DNA from: Pardosa pseudoannulata
Lineage: Eukaryota; Arthropoda; Arachnida; Araneae; Lycosidae
Direction of reading: 5' to 3'
Assembly: GCA_032207245.1 (NCBI GenBank)
Contig: CM063509.1
Coordinates: 104,818,021-104,882,020, forward strand
DNA: 64,000 bases
Position 1 is the first letter of the stretch. Each line of letters starts with the position of its first letter. Shown in pieces: positions 1 through 13,003 of this stretch. The notes under the pieces are model-generated. The model had not been told where the DNA came from. It did no database searches and was given only the letters and a program-made list of their open reading frames with translations. Position numbers and translations under genes: made by a program.

Positions 1-49
1 ACACAGGGTGGACCAGTGCCTTCTTTTGAAGATTTTATCGGTACTTGCT

Positions 50-192
50 TGGGTTATATTAGATAACGATATTTTTGCTATACAAGGGCTAATGTGATAC
101 CAGGACCTATTGCTTAAAGTAGATTCCGAAAAGGTACGAACATCTATACCAGAAGTCAAATTCGATCCCACGAACTCTGTTTCTGAAGAGTT
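50..192 (-). repeat. SINE-A fragment (tRNA-derived), degenerate
   Basis: This is a diverged minus-strand copy of the tRNA-derived SINE best seen at 12823-13003. Recognisable pieces in + orientation are the body words around 'agggctaatg', 'ggacctattgcttaaag' and 'cgatcccacgaactctg', the last being the degraded B-box region. Both ends are eroded and no TSD can be read. Identification is by similarity to the intact copies in this window. Confidence 0.55.
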
Positions 193-2784
193 CTTTCCCA
201 TTCAACCATCATTCGGTGTGACGGAATGACAATCTGTTTAAAATCAAACGATAAAATACGAAATAGTTTCGTTAACCCCTTAACGAGAACGCTCGAGTTA
301 ACTTGAGCGTCCTAAACTGGCCAAATTGTGCACACTCGAGATAATTCGAGCGGCGCTGCACTTTATATTGCTATAATTTTTCACACTCGAATGCAATCGA
401 GATTTGAAAAAAACAATGTGAAAGAAAAAAAAACAATCGTTACATGTGTAATAGTTACAATGTTGGGTTATGTGCTGCACCTTGTTTCGAAATATATCAC
501 ACAAAAGAAAATTTGATTAATTTTATAAATAATAGTATTGTTATTATTTATGCTTTAAAAGTATAAATAAGTATTTTTACTGATAATAATGTTTATTCTG
601 AAATGGGAATTCGAAAAGAAAGATAAAAAAAAAAGTCGATGTGCATGTAATATTACAATATTCTACTATTTTCTGCAATTATATCAAAATCCCAAATTGC
701 AATAAAAATTTTGATTATTTTTGTAATTTTGTAATTTTTTTGGCAAGACAACGTTCTAAATTGTGTTTTTTACTTTAAAAAAATGATTTTTTATGGCCGG
801 ACTTTTTAAAAAAACTGTGCATTAATAATTAAGTAAACTATTACATTGAAAAGAAAAAATGCTTAAGGTGTTTTTAGTTGCTGATTTGTATTAAACAAAC
901 ACATCATAACATCTCCAAGTAAGAACAGAAATCAAGAACGGATTCATGTTACAATTTTTAAATCATATTAAAGCCAGATGGGAAGTGGAGTAGAGGGTAG
1001 CGCAGTTGAGCACAGCTGAGCGAAATTGAGAGAGGATGACAACTGAATACTGAACAGAGTCAATTGTGCTGTGCGATTTAACATTGTTCTAGCAGGTATT
1101 TGTAGGGAAAGGGTGAAGACAGATGAAGGATTTTGTTTTCTTATTCAAATACTGCATGATATAGACGGTTTCATGGAAACACGATAAAAAACACCATAAG
1201 ATTTCTTTTATTAATTTCATATATATACTTTCCGTTATATTACAATTCTCCCATCTAATCAGGAAAACTTATTATTCTTTCTTTTCAAAAGTTGCCACAC
1301 CCCAATAGAAAAATTAAAATAAAACTAATGACAAACGATAATATTTTTAAAACAAATATTAAAACCATTGATGTACGGAACAGAGGAGAAAACACTTTGA
1401 AAACGTAACTGGGGCCGAGTCAAAACGGAGTAGAGTTGATTTTTGCGATGCTGCTTCGAAAGCGTTAATTCTGTTCCGTACATAATGACCATCCCCATAT
1501 TGGCAACCATGGTTACAAATCACATACGCAGTCCTCTACGGTGAAACCCACTTCGCTCCGGAGGCTACCGGCTAAAAGTCATTACACTCTGAGGATTGGA
1601 TAGTCACCAAAGTCATTGAAATAGTAGACAAGCAATCTGTTTTCCAATGGGAAAAAATTGTAACATAAGATATTGCAAAACGCATATATTGCAAAGAACT
1701 GGCGGCAATTTTCCCATCAGTTGCAAGAAAGAAAAGAACTAACTTATCTAGTTTAAGAGGGGGGGGAATCCCTTAGAATGGAGCAAATTCATTTGAAATT
1801 GTCCACGGCGCAAGAAGGCTAAAAATTTCACTTTCAAAGCGGATACAAACAAATAGCTTGGACAGTTTCCAAAATCGGCAGCTATTTTACAATGCACGAA
1901 GAGACATAAGACAATTTTTTTTTCACAAAAGGAATGAATTGATTCTGTATTGCTTTTTACTCTTAACCTGTCTTCCCTGTTTTTAAAAATTGCAAGCATC
2001 ATTTTACAAAATAAAAAATAATAACTTTATATTAATAAAAATGCAATATTTTATTGAAAAATAAAGGTGTCTATGCATAATTTATTCTATACTTTATTCC
2101 CAACTAGAAATAACTTAAATGTTCGAAAGACCATAAAGCTTGGTTGGTTTGGCACGCATATATTTAAGCTTTCGGTCAATATCAGTCAAGGTTTGTAACT
2201 ACAAAAAAGAGCCATAGAGGGTGAAGAAAATCCCAACCAAACTATGACCAGAAGTATCAAGCTATACTACACACTATTTATTAATTTTTACCAGAAGAGG
2301 GTAGATTAGTCAAAGATTTTCACAATGGTCAGCACATGACAATGATAAGAGAGATTGCAAGATGTTGGGCCAACTAGATTGCCTGGGCTAAGCCAACACC
2401 TCCTAAGCCCTCTAATCCAGAAGAGAGATTTTAAACACATTAAGGCAAAATAACAACACCAAATATAAAAAAGCAAAAGGTATGGCCAAAATTAAAAACT
2501 AAATATTAAAAAGTAAATGGCACACTTCCCAAAATATTTATATTTGTACAATGTACAGTAAGAAAAAAGAAAATATATTGTTTATTTCTTGAGCTACTTT
2601 CTATTGTTTTGCTACATGAAGAAGGCTAACGATACTACGATCTAGTAATTAAAGTCGATACCGAATGGATAAGAACATGCCAAAAGTTAAAAGAAAAATA
2701 CAATAAAAAATGTAAAAATTAAAAAGTGACGTATGATAAATTTTTAATAAACTTTATCATCATCATTATCGTAATGATGATGAT
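193..2784. other. Unassigned AT-rich DNA
   Basis: I see no convincing gene, RNA or full repeat here. The short open frames (for example at 298-516, 1325-1510 and 1748-2002) have no recognisable domain and low-complexity composition. The stretch is AT-rich with scattered poly-A/T runs. Confidence 0.5.
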
Positions 2785-2946
2785 TGGTTAGTTGGGAGAG
2801 CTACAGTTTATTCTTTTGATACATTAGGGATAATGAAACCGGGACCTACGTCTTAAAGCCGATTCCAAACGGTTACGAAGAACCCTGCCAGCAGTGGGAT
2901 TCGAACCCACGAACTCCGGTACAGAACACAAGCGTGCTACACTTTC
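2785..2946 (-). repeat. SINE-A copy, 3' tail eroded
   Basis: Minus-strand copy of SINE-A. In + orientation it shows 'gaaaccgggacctacg', 'cttaaagccgattcc' and a well-preserved B box ('gggattcgaaccc', the complement of GGTTCGAATCCC). The tRNA-like head is cut or diverged near 2930-2946, and no flanking duplication is visible. The 60-77-residue open frames across it are artefacts of the SINE. Confidence 0.75.
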
Positions 2947-3911
2947 GGAAATATTTCGAAAGTATACAAAAAGAAAGATGAATCCTGGCTCTGATATTAC
3001 TAGCATAAGAATCCTTTGGTTTCCTAGGTAAAGCCTCTGAGAGCACTAAAGTAAGTAATCCTGGATGTAACACAAAGTAATTTAGGATAGTGAAACACCT
3101 AAACATATTATTGCATTCTTAAACTAAGAGAAAATTGAACAGATTTTACGAAATCGTTCAGCTGGTAAAAGTAAGTAAAATTCTTTTTAAAATAATATAT
3201 CATGGAACATTTACCAGTAAAACTGTGCCTACATGAAAACTTAATTTATTCTGATGCCACGGAAAATTCATATTTGTTTGATAATGTGGAAATCTTTTGT
3301 GTCTTCAAAATGGTTTTCGAAATACACAAGATGAAAGTATTTAAAAAAGTAAAAAGATTAATAACCACTTTTTGCTAAGAAAAAATACATAGAGAATTTT
3401 GTAACAAGAAATTGAAGAATTACTTTCACAAAACTCATTTTCTATTTCCCCTAAAACTCATTTTTGTACTTTTTAAAATACAAAAAATGAGTTTTGCGAA
3501 ATGCAGCAACAAATTATAACTTTTAAAAAAAGGCTAAATAAATAAATCGCTTTAAAAAGCTAATTCCAGAAAGAACGCTGTCTTTTCTCCATGTTTGAAG
3601 ATACAGACGACAAAAATGGTTCAAGATTTTTCATTTTAATTCAGGTTAAAATAAACTAATGCAAGCGATTTTTAAAGTATAAATTATATTTTTTAAATAT
3701 TGTTCATATCAGTGGTGGCAACTTAGCACTCGCTGATCAGACACTGACCAAAGAAGGCTTTATAAATTACCCCGTTTTAATTCTTTTAAATTTATCTCTT
3801 TTTCAAGAGAGATCAGGCAATTAAAAATATAAAAATATAAAATGAAAGTATAAATATTTCATGCGAAATTAAAAATAACTATATCCAAGTGCTAAGTCAT
3901 TTTCTATCACA
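2947..3911. other. Unassigned DNA
   Basis: AT-rich sequence between two SINE-A copies. No gene, RNA or recognisable repeat boundary is seen. Confidence 0.45.
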
Positions 3912-4045
3912 GCTAGGTGATGGCCGAATGGTAGGACGCCCCTTTTTGTTTGAATTCCACTGCTAGCATAGATGTTCGTAACCATTCGTAATTCACTTTA
4001 AGCAGTAGGTCCCAGTCTCATCAGCCCTCCTACGAATCATTATAT
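3912..4045 (+). repeat. SINE-A copy, diverged
   Basis: Plus-strand copy. The tRNA-like head ('gatggccgaatggtagg', A-box region) is followed by a decayed B box ('gtttgaattccac') and the conserved body ('ctttaagcagtaggtccc', 'tctcatcagccctc'). The CCAAACC tail is gone and no TSD is readable. Confidence 0.7.
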
Positions 4046-5290
4046 ACTGTGTAGGTCTCATGACAATCAATCATAACATAATATTATATGTTTCTTCATA
4101 AAACGTGAATATACAAGCTTGCAGTTTCGATCAAATTGGCTAGATACATGTATCTGTTAACAAGTTTTAGATATTTCTAAATTATTTGTACCTTTTAAAC
4201 ACATTTTCCTTTTTTCCTAAGTGATGCCACTGACTTAACGATCCACGGACTAATATTAATAAAAAATAATTAACCAAATTTGACTTTCAAAAAGATTCGC
4301 CATTACTGGTTTGTATTACGGTATTAAAAATATCAACAACATAGTTAGAGCCATAAAATTTAATACTTGTTTTTTATATTCCTAATTTTTTTTCTGACCA
4401 AAAAAATATAAAGTAACAGTAATTAAATTATCCATTATTATTATTACTAGTAATAATAGCTGGTGTAAAAAATCGAGGTGTAGACAGTGAAAAAGACAGA
4501 AAAAAAATTTAAACCTCATTTAAAAATGTCCACCAAAACTATGATTAATTAGTATTTTTTCTGTGAATATGTAATGAAAATTTGTATCTATAATGGAAAA
4601 AATAACCATTTCAAATTATAGAATTACCAGTCACATGCTTCCGTCAAACGCTTGATAACAGAATAAAACGTTTCAAAATGTGTTTTTTGTTGCGTACAAA
4701 TAGAGAAATTAGTTTTAATTCTTCTAATGTTCTTCTGAAGAATAGGAAACGTGACCTGATGCGTCACATTTCCTACTGCACAGAGGTCAAGCTGAATACA
4801 CAAGATGTTCTTTAGTTGATTATTTAGAAGATTATGTAGCACACAATCAGGTGGCCTCCCATAATCTCCAAAGCTTTTTATCTTACAGCAGATTATCCGA
4901 CAGAAAAACCTCATGCATGAGTTTCTCTATTTTTACATGCTTGTAGAGGTATTTTGCAAAAAGAGCCCAGCTAATTTTTGGTATGAATGTTAAACATAAA
5001 AGAACATATTTAAAGAAGCGGAAATAGTTTTTCTAAATGGTCTTGCTGAAAATTGGTTAGCACAACTGAACTTCCGGGCCCTGAACACTAATCACTAGCA
5101 TAATGGTTTCTAATGCGGATCTTATGGACTCCCAGGGGTAATATAAAAAAAAATAATTGTGATTTGAACGAAACTTTAAACAAATAGCAATAAACAAGTT
5201 GATAGCCCTTTTTTTTTGGGGGGGGCTGCAAATTTAAAAGATGATTTGCTTGCTTATTGTCGACATTGAATGCCTTAATAACACTGAAAG
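4046..5290. other. Unassigned AT-rich DNA
   Basis: No recognised gene. A 96-codon minus-strand frame at 4624-4914 is the only notable open frame. It has no domain I can name and is listed among the rejected items. Confidence 0.4.
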
Positions 5291-5459
5291 GGACGAACAA
5301 TAGCCGAATGGATCTTCAGTACCGGAGTTCGTAAGTTCGAATCCCACTCTGGCATGGATCTTCGCAGTCGTTCGGAATCGGCTTTAAGCAGTAGGTCCCG
5401 GTCTCATTAACCTTCGTGTTGCAAAAAAGAAAACCGTAGAGCTCCAAGCCAAACCAGAC
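5291..5459 (+). repeat. SINE-A copy, nearly full length
   Basis: Plus-strand SINE-A. It has a tRNA-like head ('atagccgaatgg'; part of the D-arm is deleted relative to other copies), B box 'agttcgaatcccac', body 'cggaatcggctttaagcag' and 'taggtcccggtctcatta', and the terminal 'ccaagccaaacc' tail. The internal deletion in the head suggests an old copy. Confidence 0.85.
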
Positions 5460-5568
5460 ACTTAAATTTGAAATAACATTTCTTATTCCAAACATAAGGC
5501 TGAAACTGTTCATCAATAACACTAACACCAGGTAGCTCCCCACTTATTTATTAGCATATACAAAGAGA

Positions 5569-5895
5569 AAAGCCCAGTGGCGTTGGAATAGCGCTCCCAC
5601 AACACAGGTCCAAGGTTCGATCCTCGAGCTGGGCAAGGTTGACTCAGCATTTCATCTCTTAGGCGGGTAAACGAACTGAGGCAAAGCCTCCTAGACAGTT
5701 AGAAAACAGTTAGAAGACAGTTCTCAAGGAGGCTTTGACTGATGGCTAAGCATGCTTGGGAACTAAACACTGGGGGTTCCGCGTAAGGTTGACAACCTAA
5801 ACGGGACATGTGCTTCCAATTCAAAGCCTTTGGTCTAGAAAACGGAGTTTGGCACCGTAAGCCATGGCTCTAACGGGCCGTAGCGCTGGGGAGTT
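5569..5895 (+). repeat. SINE-B: second tRNA-derived SINE family, full length with TSD
   Basis: A SINE of about 327 bp flanked by a perfect 13-bp TSD (ATATACAAAGAGA at 5556-5568 and 5896-5908). Its head, 5571-5634, is tRNA-like: GCCCAG at the 5' side can pair with CTGGGC at 5629-5634, and the B box GGTTCGATCC lies at 5614-5623 in a plausible T-arm. The body is unlike SINE-A and contains 'aggcaaagcctcctagac' and a GC-rich end ('aacgggccgtagcgctg'). It has no coding capacity. RNA polymerase III transcription and mobilisation by a partner LINE are family knowledge, not seen here. Confidence 0.82.
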
Positions 5896-5908
5896 ATATA
5901 CAAAGAGA

Positions 5909-8039
5909 GCACAGAACAGTTACAAAACAACATTTAAATATTGACACATACCAATTAAATTTACGTTAGAGTCCCAGAGATAACATTCGACAACCTCTAG
6001 TAATTGCAATTAGAAGTCGACTGGCAATAATTGTTTGGGTCGCCACCAGATAGCAGGCAGAAAAAAAAAAAAAAGCTCAATTACAAGGCAATAATTTCAA
6101 AAGTTATTACTTTAAATATCATAATGTTTCATTTATATTCTATTTTTATGTTTCTATTATAAACTTTAATGCTAAAATTGTAATTTTGTTAATTTATAGT
6201 TGTATAGAGTTATATGACATGGAGGCTCATGGAAAAGTGTTTGCTATAAGTAGGGGTACATAGCCAAAAATGCTTGGAAACTCCTGTTCTAGGCCATCTC
6301 GTGCCCTCCCTTTATACTGATCACTAATTCCCTTATTTTCCCTTTCCGAAGGTCAACACATACTACATAACCATCTTGATTGATTTTCTATTTTGAGCTA
6401 CTAAAAAGCCCAGCGAGTCTAATATACTTGGAAGTTTAAAAAATAACGCAAGTTTGAATTAGATTTTTACCCATCCACTTGATGGATAATTCACGTTGTA
6501 ATAAATGAGAAAAACCACTTCTCTCGGGGAGGAAAAACGCCCATTTGAGAAAATTTCTTCCTCCGAGAAAATGGCTCCAAGTGGCACCATTAGTGCATAC
6601 CTTGATATTAATTAGCGCACATAAAACCGGAGCTAAAAACATTTAGTTCAGGTGGGAGACGTACAAACAGTTCATCACCCATTCGCCTTAACGCATCAAA
6701 TTTTATGAACTCAAAAATAAATATCTTTGCGAGATGGAAGAAGAGAAATCCATTTCTAATTCTGAAAAGGGAATGTAAAACTTGGACGTTATTAATGATC
6801 GCTGGAACATATTACGCCTTTTTCCCACTAGAAATATTTTAAAATAACCAAGGAGAAATAAAAAAATAAACTGAGGAATGTGATAAGGTAGGGAAATAAA
6901 TGGAGAAAATCTACGACCCAGTAAACGTATGGAATAAAACAGAAAAAGGCAAAATCTTTTTTTTTTATATTTATTACAAATGGTGTTTTAAGAAAGATGC
7001 TTTAAAAATCAAGAGACGGTGTTTTATGTTTCCTAAATTCAATTTAGAAAAACAGAGAGCTGAAAATGAACATACACTTACACGTTCTTTTTTATCGCGA
7101 GCAGTTCAGATGTTTTGTTTCCTGTCAGAAAAAAGAGAAAGGAGTTGGAAGAAAAAAAAGTTGGTGCCATACAAAATCCAAACCTGCATAAAGAGGTAAA
7201 CGCAAAGAAATGAAAAAGCTGCGTAAAATAAAGGTTGTCTCTTGTTATACGTAGAGAAAAAAATATAATAAAATCCAGATCGTTTTCATGCAGACGATAT
7301 TTTCTTCCCGAGGCTAAATTTCAAAATGTTGAGAAAAGATGCCAATAAATCAGACTGGTTTTTTTAATAGAAAAGAATAGGATTTAAAATGCAAAACCTT
7401 AATATATAGTAAGGATCCCTGTCATAAGACCAATAAAATATCAGATTATAATGATACCAAATTTTGTGTCTTAAATTACACTCCATTTTTTTTTCTATAA
7501 CAGCATAAAAAAGTACGCACAAGATAGATTTATACTTTTTTTATTTCTTTGCATATACGACTGCAATTAATTGAAATCATTTCTATAATGGATATAGACT
7601 AGAAAATTTTTGATGAAAATTGCATAAATTAGTGTATCAGTATCACTTTCAAAACTGTGATAATTCCTTGAAACGATATCGCATTCTCCAAACTTTTTTG
7701 TAATCAGGGTTATCAGAAAGGAATCATTTGATTATAAATTTAATAATTTTATAAATACCAATATAAAATTGTTGAATTAAAAATTAAAATTGTTAACTTA
7801 AAAATAAAAAAAAAACTAGAAAAGTAAAAATTTCTCTTTTCCTGATAGAATATTGAAGCTTCTTGGAATCACGATGAATGGGAAAAGAAAAATAAAAGTG
7901 AATAAAAGTATAATTTCTAAGGATCTAAAAAAGACAAAATTTTTGCCAGAGAATTATGAATTACAATCAAATATGCTAGTTTTATGCTTGAAAAAATTCA
8001 GAAACATCAATAGATTAATAATATACGAATTTTAATGAC
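5909..8039. other. Unassigned AT-rich DNA
   Basis: No recognisable gene. A 99-codon plus frame at 6900-7199 and several 60-residue frames are Lys/Phe-rich and carry no motif. A poly-A run lies near 6061-6075. Confidence 0.45.
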
Positions 8040-9935
8040 CCTGGGTAAAAAAGTAAACAAGAAAGTCAAGAACACAAAAATTGTTCTCGAATAATTCTCA
8101 CTGATATTTGATTAAACTGGCATTAAAAAGTTGTTGTCTCGCTCTGAAATTAGTTACGTTTTTTTCACAAAAATATGGTCGAAGCTCTCCACTCATAGCA
8201 GACAACTAGTTTGTAACATAAACTATTTTTCTGGAGGCTGGTAGGATACAAAATGAAAATATTAGCGATAATTTGGAGCTTTAAACTATTGAAATATAGA
8301 TTTCATCGACCACGGAAAAAGTACAAACAAGAAAATTTACAAATCAAATTGTTTTTTTCTTTTTCGTATTTTTTCCCGTGACTTGTTGATGTTTGATCAA
8401 ACTGTCATTCAAGGGTTGTTTCCCAATTCTAAAACTAGCGCCATTTTTTTCGCAAAAATATGAAGTTCTTCAAAAATAAAAGACGACCAGCTTGTACTAT
8501 AAACTATCTTTCTGGAGGATGAAAGCTACAGAAGGAACGCGTGGAGATAATTTCGCACATTAAACCATTGATATACAAACTTCAGTAATCAAGGGAAAGG
8601 TACAAACAGAAAAGTCAAATAAATAAAAATCGTTCTTTCTTGTTTGTGCTCTTTCTGTGATTCTTTGATGTTTGATTAAACTGTCACTAAGAAGTTATTC
8701 TCCGGTTCTAAAATTAACACTCCTTCACAAAAATATGGTCGAAGTTTTCCGGAAATAAAAGATGACCAATTTGTACCATAAACTATCTTTCTAAAAGTTA
8801 AAAGTTTCAGAATGAAAGCGTGGTGATAATTCTGCACTTTAGCCAATGATATAAACATTTCAGTAATCTCGAAAAAAGTATAAACAAGAAAGACAACAAA
8901 TCAAAGACCGTTCTTTCTTAGTTGTATTTTTTCCATGACTTGTTAATGTTTGATTTAACTGTCATAAAGAAGTTGTTTTCCTGCTCTAAAATTAACGCCG
9001 TTCTTTCTCCAAAAATATGACGAAAGTTCTCCACAGATAAAAAGCAACCAGTTTGTATCATAAAATATCTTTCTGGGAATTAAAAATTGAAGAACAATAA
9101 TTGGCGTAATTAAGCTCTGATATGCAGATTTCAGAAATCTCGGAAAAAGTACAAACAAGAAAGTCAACAAATCAAAAATTGTCCTTTCTTGATTGTATTT
9201 TTTTAAGACTCGTTATTATTTGATTAAACAGCCATTAAAGATTTAACGCCAAAAATTAACACCATTTTTTTTTCATAATAGTCGAAGTTCTCCGCACTTA
9301 AAAGAAAAGTTTGTAACATAAACTACCTTTTTACAAACTGAAAGTTTCAACAAAAGACAAAACAATTTGGGGCATTAAACCACTGCCATACAGATTTCAG
9401 TGATCACGAAAAAAAAATGCAAACAAAAAGAGTCAAGAATTAAAAATATTACTTTCTTGTTTGTGCGTTTTTCCGCGCCTCCTTGGTGTTTAACTGTCAT
9501 TATGAAGTTGCTCTCCGGCTCTAAAATTATCTCCTATCTTCTCCCAAAATTTTGGCAAAATTTCTCCGCAGATAAAAAGCGACCACTTTGTATCATAAAC
9601 TATCTTTCTGAGATGCCAAAATTTGCTGAAAGAAAGCGTGGCGATAATTTGGCGCATTAAACCACCGAAATAAAGATTTCACTGACAACAGGAAAAGTAC
9701 AAATAAGAAATCCAACAAATCAAAAGCTGTTCTTGTTTGTGCATTTTTCCTCGTACGGTTGATATTTGATTTAACTGTTATTAAGGAGTTGTTCTCCGGT
9801 TCTAAAATTAGCGCCGTTCTTTTCACGAAAATATGGTCGAAGTTCTCCGCAGATAAAAGACAAGTTTGTAACATAAACTATCTTTAGAAGCTGAAAGTTC
9901 CAGAAAGAAAGCGTGGCGATAATTTGGAGCGGATC
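8040..9935. repeat. Satellite array, about 275-bp monomer, about 7 diverged copies
   Basis: The same block recurs in order. Its words include 'acaaacaagaaagtcaa', a 'tgtttgattaaactgtcat' motif, 'ttctccg.ttctaaaatta', 'aaaatatggtcgaagttctcc' and 'cataaactatctttct'. The acaaacaagaaa-type anchor lies near 8057, 8322, 8603, 8881, 9150, 9418 and 9697, giving spacings of 265-281 bp. Copies differ by point changes and small indels, so the array is old. The 60-93-residue open frames inside it (for example 8676-8858, 8955-9170 and 9593-9874) are the same monomer read in frame and are not genes. Confidence 0.85.
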
Positions 9936-10956
9936 ATTTTTAAAAGGCGATCATGAGAAACGCTCCTTTTCATATCTCTCCATGAAGTACTCGATAAATC
10001 CCGAAACCTTAATAAACCAAAAAGAGTTGAGTGAGTCTGGTGAGTTGCCAAGAGAAAATTAAACTCAGTGGGGCATTATCGCCCAACTGGCTAATTGTGA
10101 GAAGATGACGCTCTCTACCTGAAGACCTCATTAGCCAACCTGATGAGCCCAGGAAGAAGACGGCAACCGAATTCCGCTAATTTGTCCCAATCTTGAATTT
10201 CTAATGAAGTGGCGGGCAAAGTATGGAGTTTTTGAAAAGGAAAGTAACGCTCTGGCAGTAATGACGGAAACTATTTTGCTCCTAATGACTGCAAAGCCCG
10301 GATTTTTTCTTAATATTTAAATGGTTATGAAATCCTAATGATTAATTTAACCTGAACAGGTAATAGTACATCATTCACCCGTTAATGAAACTGGTGAGTG
10401 AATTAGTACGGAAATATTTCAAGATTTGTATCCGAAGTTGCCAAGATGTCGTTAGAAAAGTACTTAACGAACCCAATTCGTTTATTTTTAAATAGCTTTT
10501 CGTAAATATTCAAGAGATGACTGGAGCTAACAACTTTTTGCTCCTTGAGGCAAGCGCTTTGCGCAAATTACAAATTAAGTTTTTCTTTTTTTAATTTCTT
10601 GAAAAGCAACCATACGGTGGTTAAGGGAAAGGTAATTTTATCCGGCATTTCAATAGATTCGAGTGATCGATCACTCATGAGTCGGAACGATTTATTACCT
10701 TCAGTTAAAAAAAGATAAAAATACTGATAACATAATGTGACTCCTCCGCACTCACCCACTTCGATCAAAATTACCAGATCTCTTTACAATTTTTTTTTTC
10801 GCTGAAGAAGAGAGGTGTATAACAGGAGGAAAAGTAGAAAGACATTTTAAGGTTATTTAGAGAACTCATAAGTCGACAAATGAACAGAAATTTGCTTTAT
10901 TAACAATATTTTAAAATATATTCGAGTCTTCTTTCCAACTAACATTTTTGCCAAAA
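9936..10956. other. Unassigned DNA
   Basis: Single-copy-looking sequence between the satellite and a TA microsatellite. No gene or RNA is recognised. Confidence 0.4.
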
Positions 10957-11024
<68 letters not shown>

Positions 11025-11410
11025 GTATATAAATATATGTATATATTATATATATGTATATATATATATGTATATATATGTATATATATGTATATATATA
11101 ATATATACATATATATATACATATATATATATACATATATATATGTATATATGTATATATATATATGTATATATGTATGTATGTTATACATGTACATATA
11201 TATGCATATATACGTGTATATATATATGTATAACATACATATATATGTATGTATGTTATACATGTACATATATATATACATATATACGCGTATATATATG
11301 TATAACATACATATATATGTATGTATGTTATACATGTACATATATATGTACATATAGATGTATGTCTGTTATACATGTTCATGTATATATACATATATAT
11401 TTAAACATAT
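10957..11410. repeat. Complex TA / TATG / CATA microsatellite
   Basis: About 450 bp of alternating purine-pyrimidine TA with interspersed TATGTA and ACATACA words, including three imperfect copies of a unit around 'gtatgttatacatgtacat'. The long Tyr/Ile frames on both strands are read-through of the repeat. Confidence 0.95.
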
Positions 11411-11541
11411 TTTATATAAGTTTAGTAGTTAGAAACGAATTACTACTATTGGATTAATATTTTTTTTCATGTATTTTTCGTATGTTGCCATTTAAGAAGT
11501 TTTCATTTCTTCGTCCCTCGGGAAACAAACTTCTTCCATTG

Positions 11542-11572
11542 TGTGTGTGTATATAAATATGTGTGTATATAA

Positions 11573-11636
<64 letters not shown>

Positions 11637-11640
11637 CAAG
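11542..11640. repeat. GT/TA microsatellite
   Basis: A short (GT)n run passes into (TA)n, followed by unassigned AT-rich DNA up to 11986. Confidence 0.9.
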
Positions 11641-11986
11641 GGCTTGGCTTTCATAGTGTATATATATTTATATAAATTTTAATTTAATATAGAATTTATA
11701 TTTTAAACACATCCAAAAAGAACGTGTAACATTCTTGAAGCTACATGGACTCGTGTGTATATGAATGTGTGTATTCAGTCGCTCATATACACACACGCAC
11801 TCCCGAGCTCACATACACATAAATGTTATCCATTTCCTTATTATACATTCTAGTATTATATCTAGACCAGTTGAAACTTATAAATTATTAATGTATAATT
11901 TATAACAACGTGCATATTCTTCACTGTAGTGTATAATTATAAATATATAAATATGTATATGTGTGTATATATAGAGACAGATAGAT

Positions 11987-12243
11987 TGGTTTGATTTAGA
12001 GTGCTACGGTCTACTGTTTTGCTACACGAAGGGTAATGCGACAGGGACCTACAGCTTAAAGCTGATTTCGAACGGCTATGGTTTGGTTTATTTTTGATTT
12101 TGGGCGCTACGGTCTGCTTTTTCGCAACGCGAGGGCTAACCGAATGGCTATGAACATCCCTGCCATTAATGGGATTCAAACCCGCGATCTCGGTACTGAA
12201 AAGCACCGTCCGACCCATAGGGATATCTTTCGGCAAATAGATA
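11987..12243 (-). repeat. Two SINE-A copies in tandem, minus strand
   Basis: A partial minus-oriented SINE-A (11987-12073: 'gtgctacggtctactg', 'ggacctacagcttaaagc', ending at 'gaacggctatgg') is followed at once by a second, longer copy (12079-12243). The second copy has its own 'gcgctacggtctgc' body and B-box complement 'gggattcaaaccc'. The arrangement suggests insertion of one copy into or beside another. The 130-codon minus frame here is fortuitous. Confidence 0.75.
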
Positions 12244-12807
12244 AATGCATAGATAGATAGATATAGATAAATATTACTGGATCTTATAAAAGAATTATTT
12301 ATAAAGAAATTATTCCAACGTTTGTTCAAGTTTTAAATGGCTTTTCCCCTTGAGTTTTTTTTTTTAATTCCATATTTTTAAAATACTAAGTCTTCTTTTT
12401 TTTTTCCTTGTACATAAGACATATGTGTTAAAATTTTTGTAAAGATTTTCTAGAATGTATAGAATAAAACTCGTGCTCGAGAGAGACATCTTTCTCAAAC
12501 AATTCTGTATGCAGCTCCTCACCAACGCATCGCGATTCAAGGTTACGATAACACGCGAACTCGTTCCACTCACTTGGTAATAACGCTTGTCTCGAACAAT
12601 TAAACACTCATTTCGTGTCTTGGCATTCTACTGTCTCGTGTACAACAGGTGATTTTTAATATCCTTCGTCCGTGCAGACGAGATATTTTTCGTTCGATTC
12701 TTACCTGACGATGTCAAAATTGTCGAATTAGAACAGCTGCCGGTTTTTTTTCTCTGCCTGAGTGTTCTCTCCTTCTGTTGGATACTGAAATAAGTTCTAA
12801 ACTTGCT
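12244..12807. other. Unassigned DNA
   Basis: GATA-type short repeat at the start, then AT-rich sequence with no recognisable gene. Confidence 0.4.
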
Positions 12808-12822
12808 TTGAACTTACTATGG

Positions 12823-13003
12823 TTTGGTTTGGTTTGGTTTGGAGCGCTATGGTCTACTTTTTGCAACACGAGGCTAATGAAACCGGGACCTACTGCTTAA
12901 AGCCGATTTCGAACTGCTACGAACATCCATGCCACTGTGGGATTCGAACCTAGGAACTGCGGTTCCGAAAGTCAGCACCCTAAACATTCGGCCATCGTTC
13001 GGC
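12823..13003 (-). repeat. SINE-A, full length (181 bp) with perfect TSD
   Basis: This is the reference copy of the family. It is flanked by a perfect 15-bp duplication (TTGAACTTACTATGG at 12808-12822 and 13004-13018). Read on the minus strand it begins GCCGAACGATGGCCGAA, a tRNA-like A-box region, has a B box GGTTCGAATCCC with one change, then a roughly 100-bp body, and ends in a (CCAAA)n tail. Length and structure match a tRNA-headed SINE with a short simple-repeat tail. It needs LINE enzymes in trans. Confidence 0.93.

Noticed and set aside
4624..4914. 96-codon minus-strand frame containing 'VTHQVTFPILQKNIRRI'
   Set aside because: Reasonably protein-like composition and vaguely familiar as a repeat-derived sequence, but I cannot name a family or find a second copy here.
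6900..7199. 99-codon plus-strand frame
   Set aside because: Lys/Phe-rich, no motif, typical of AT-rich random sequence.
10853..11457. Tyr/Ile/Met-rich frames of 106-169 codons on both strands
   Set aside because: Read-through of a TA/TATG microsatellite.
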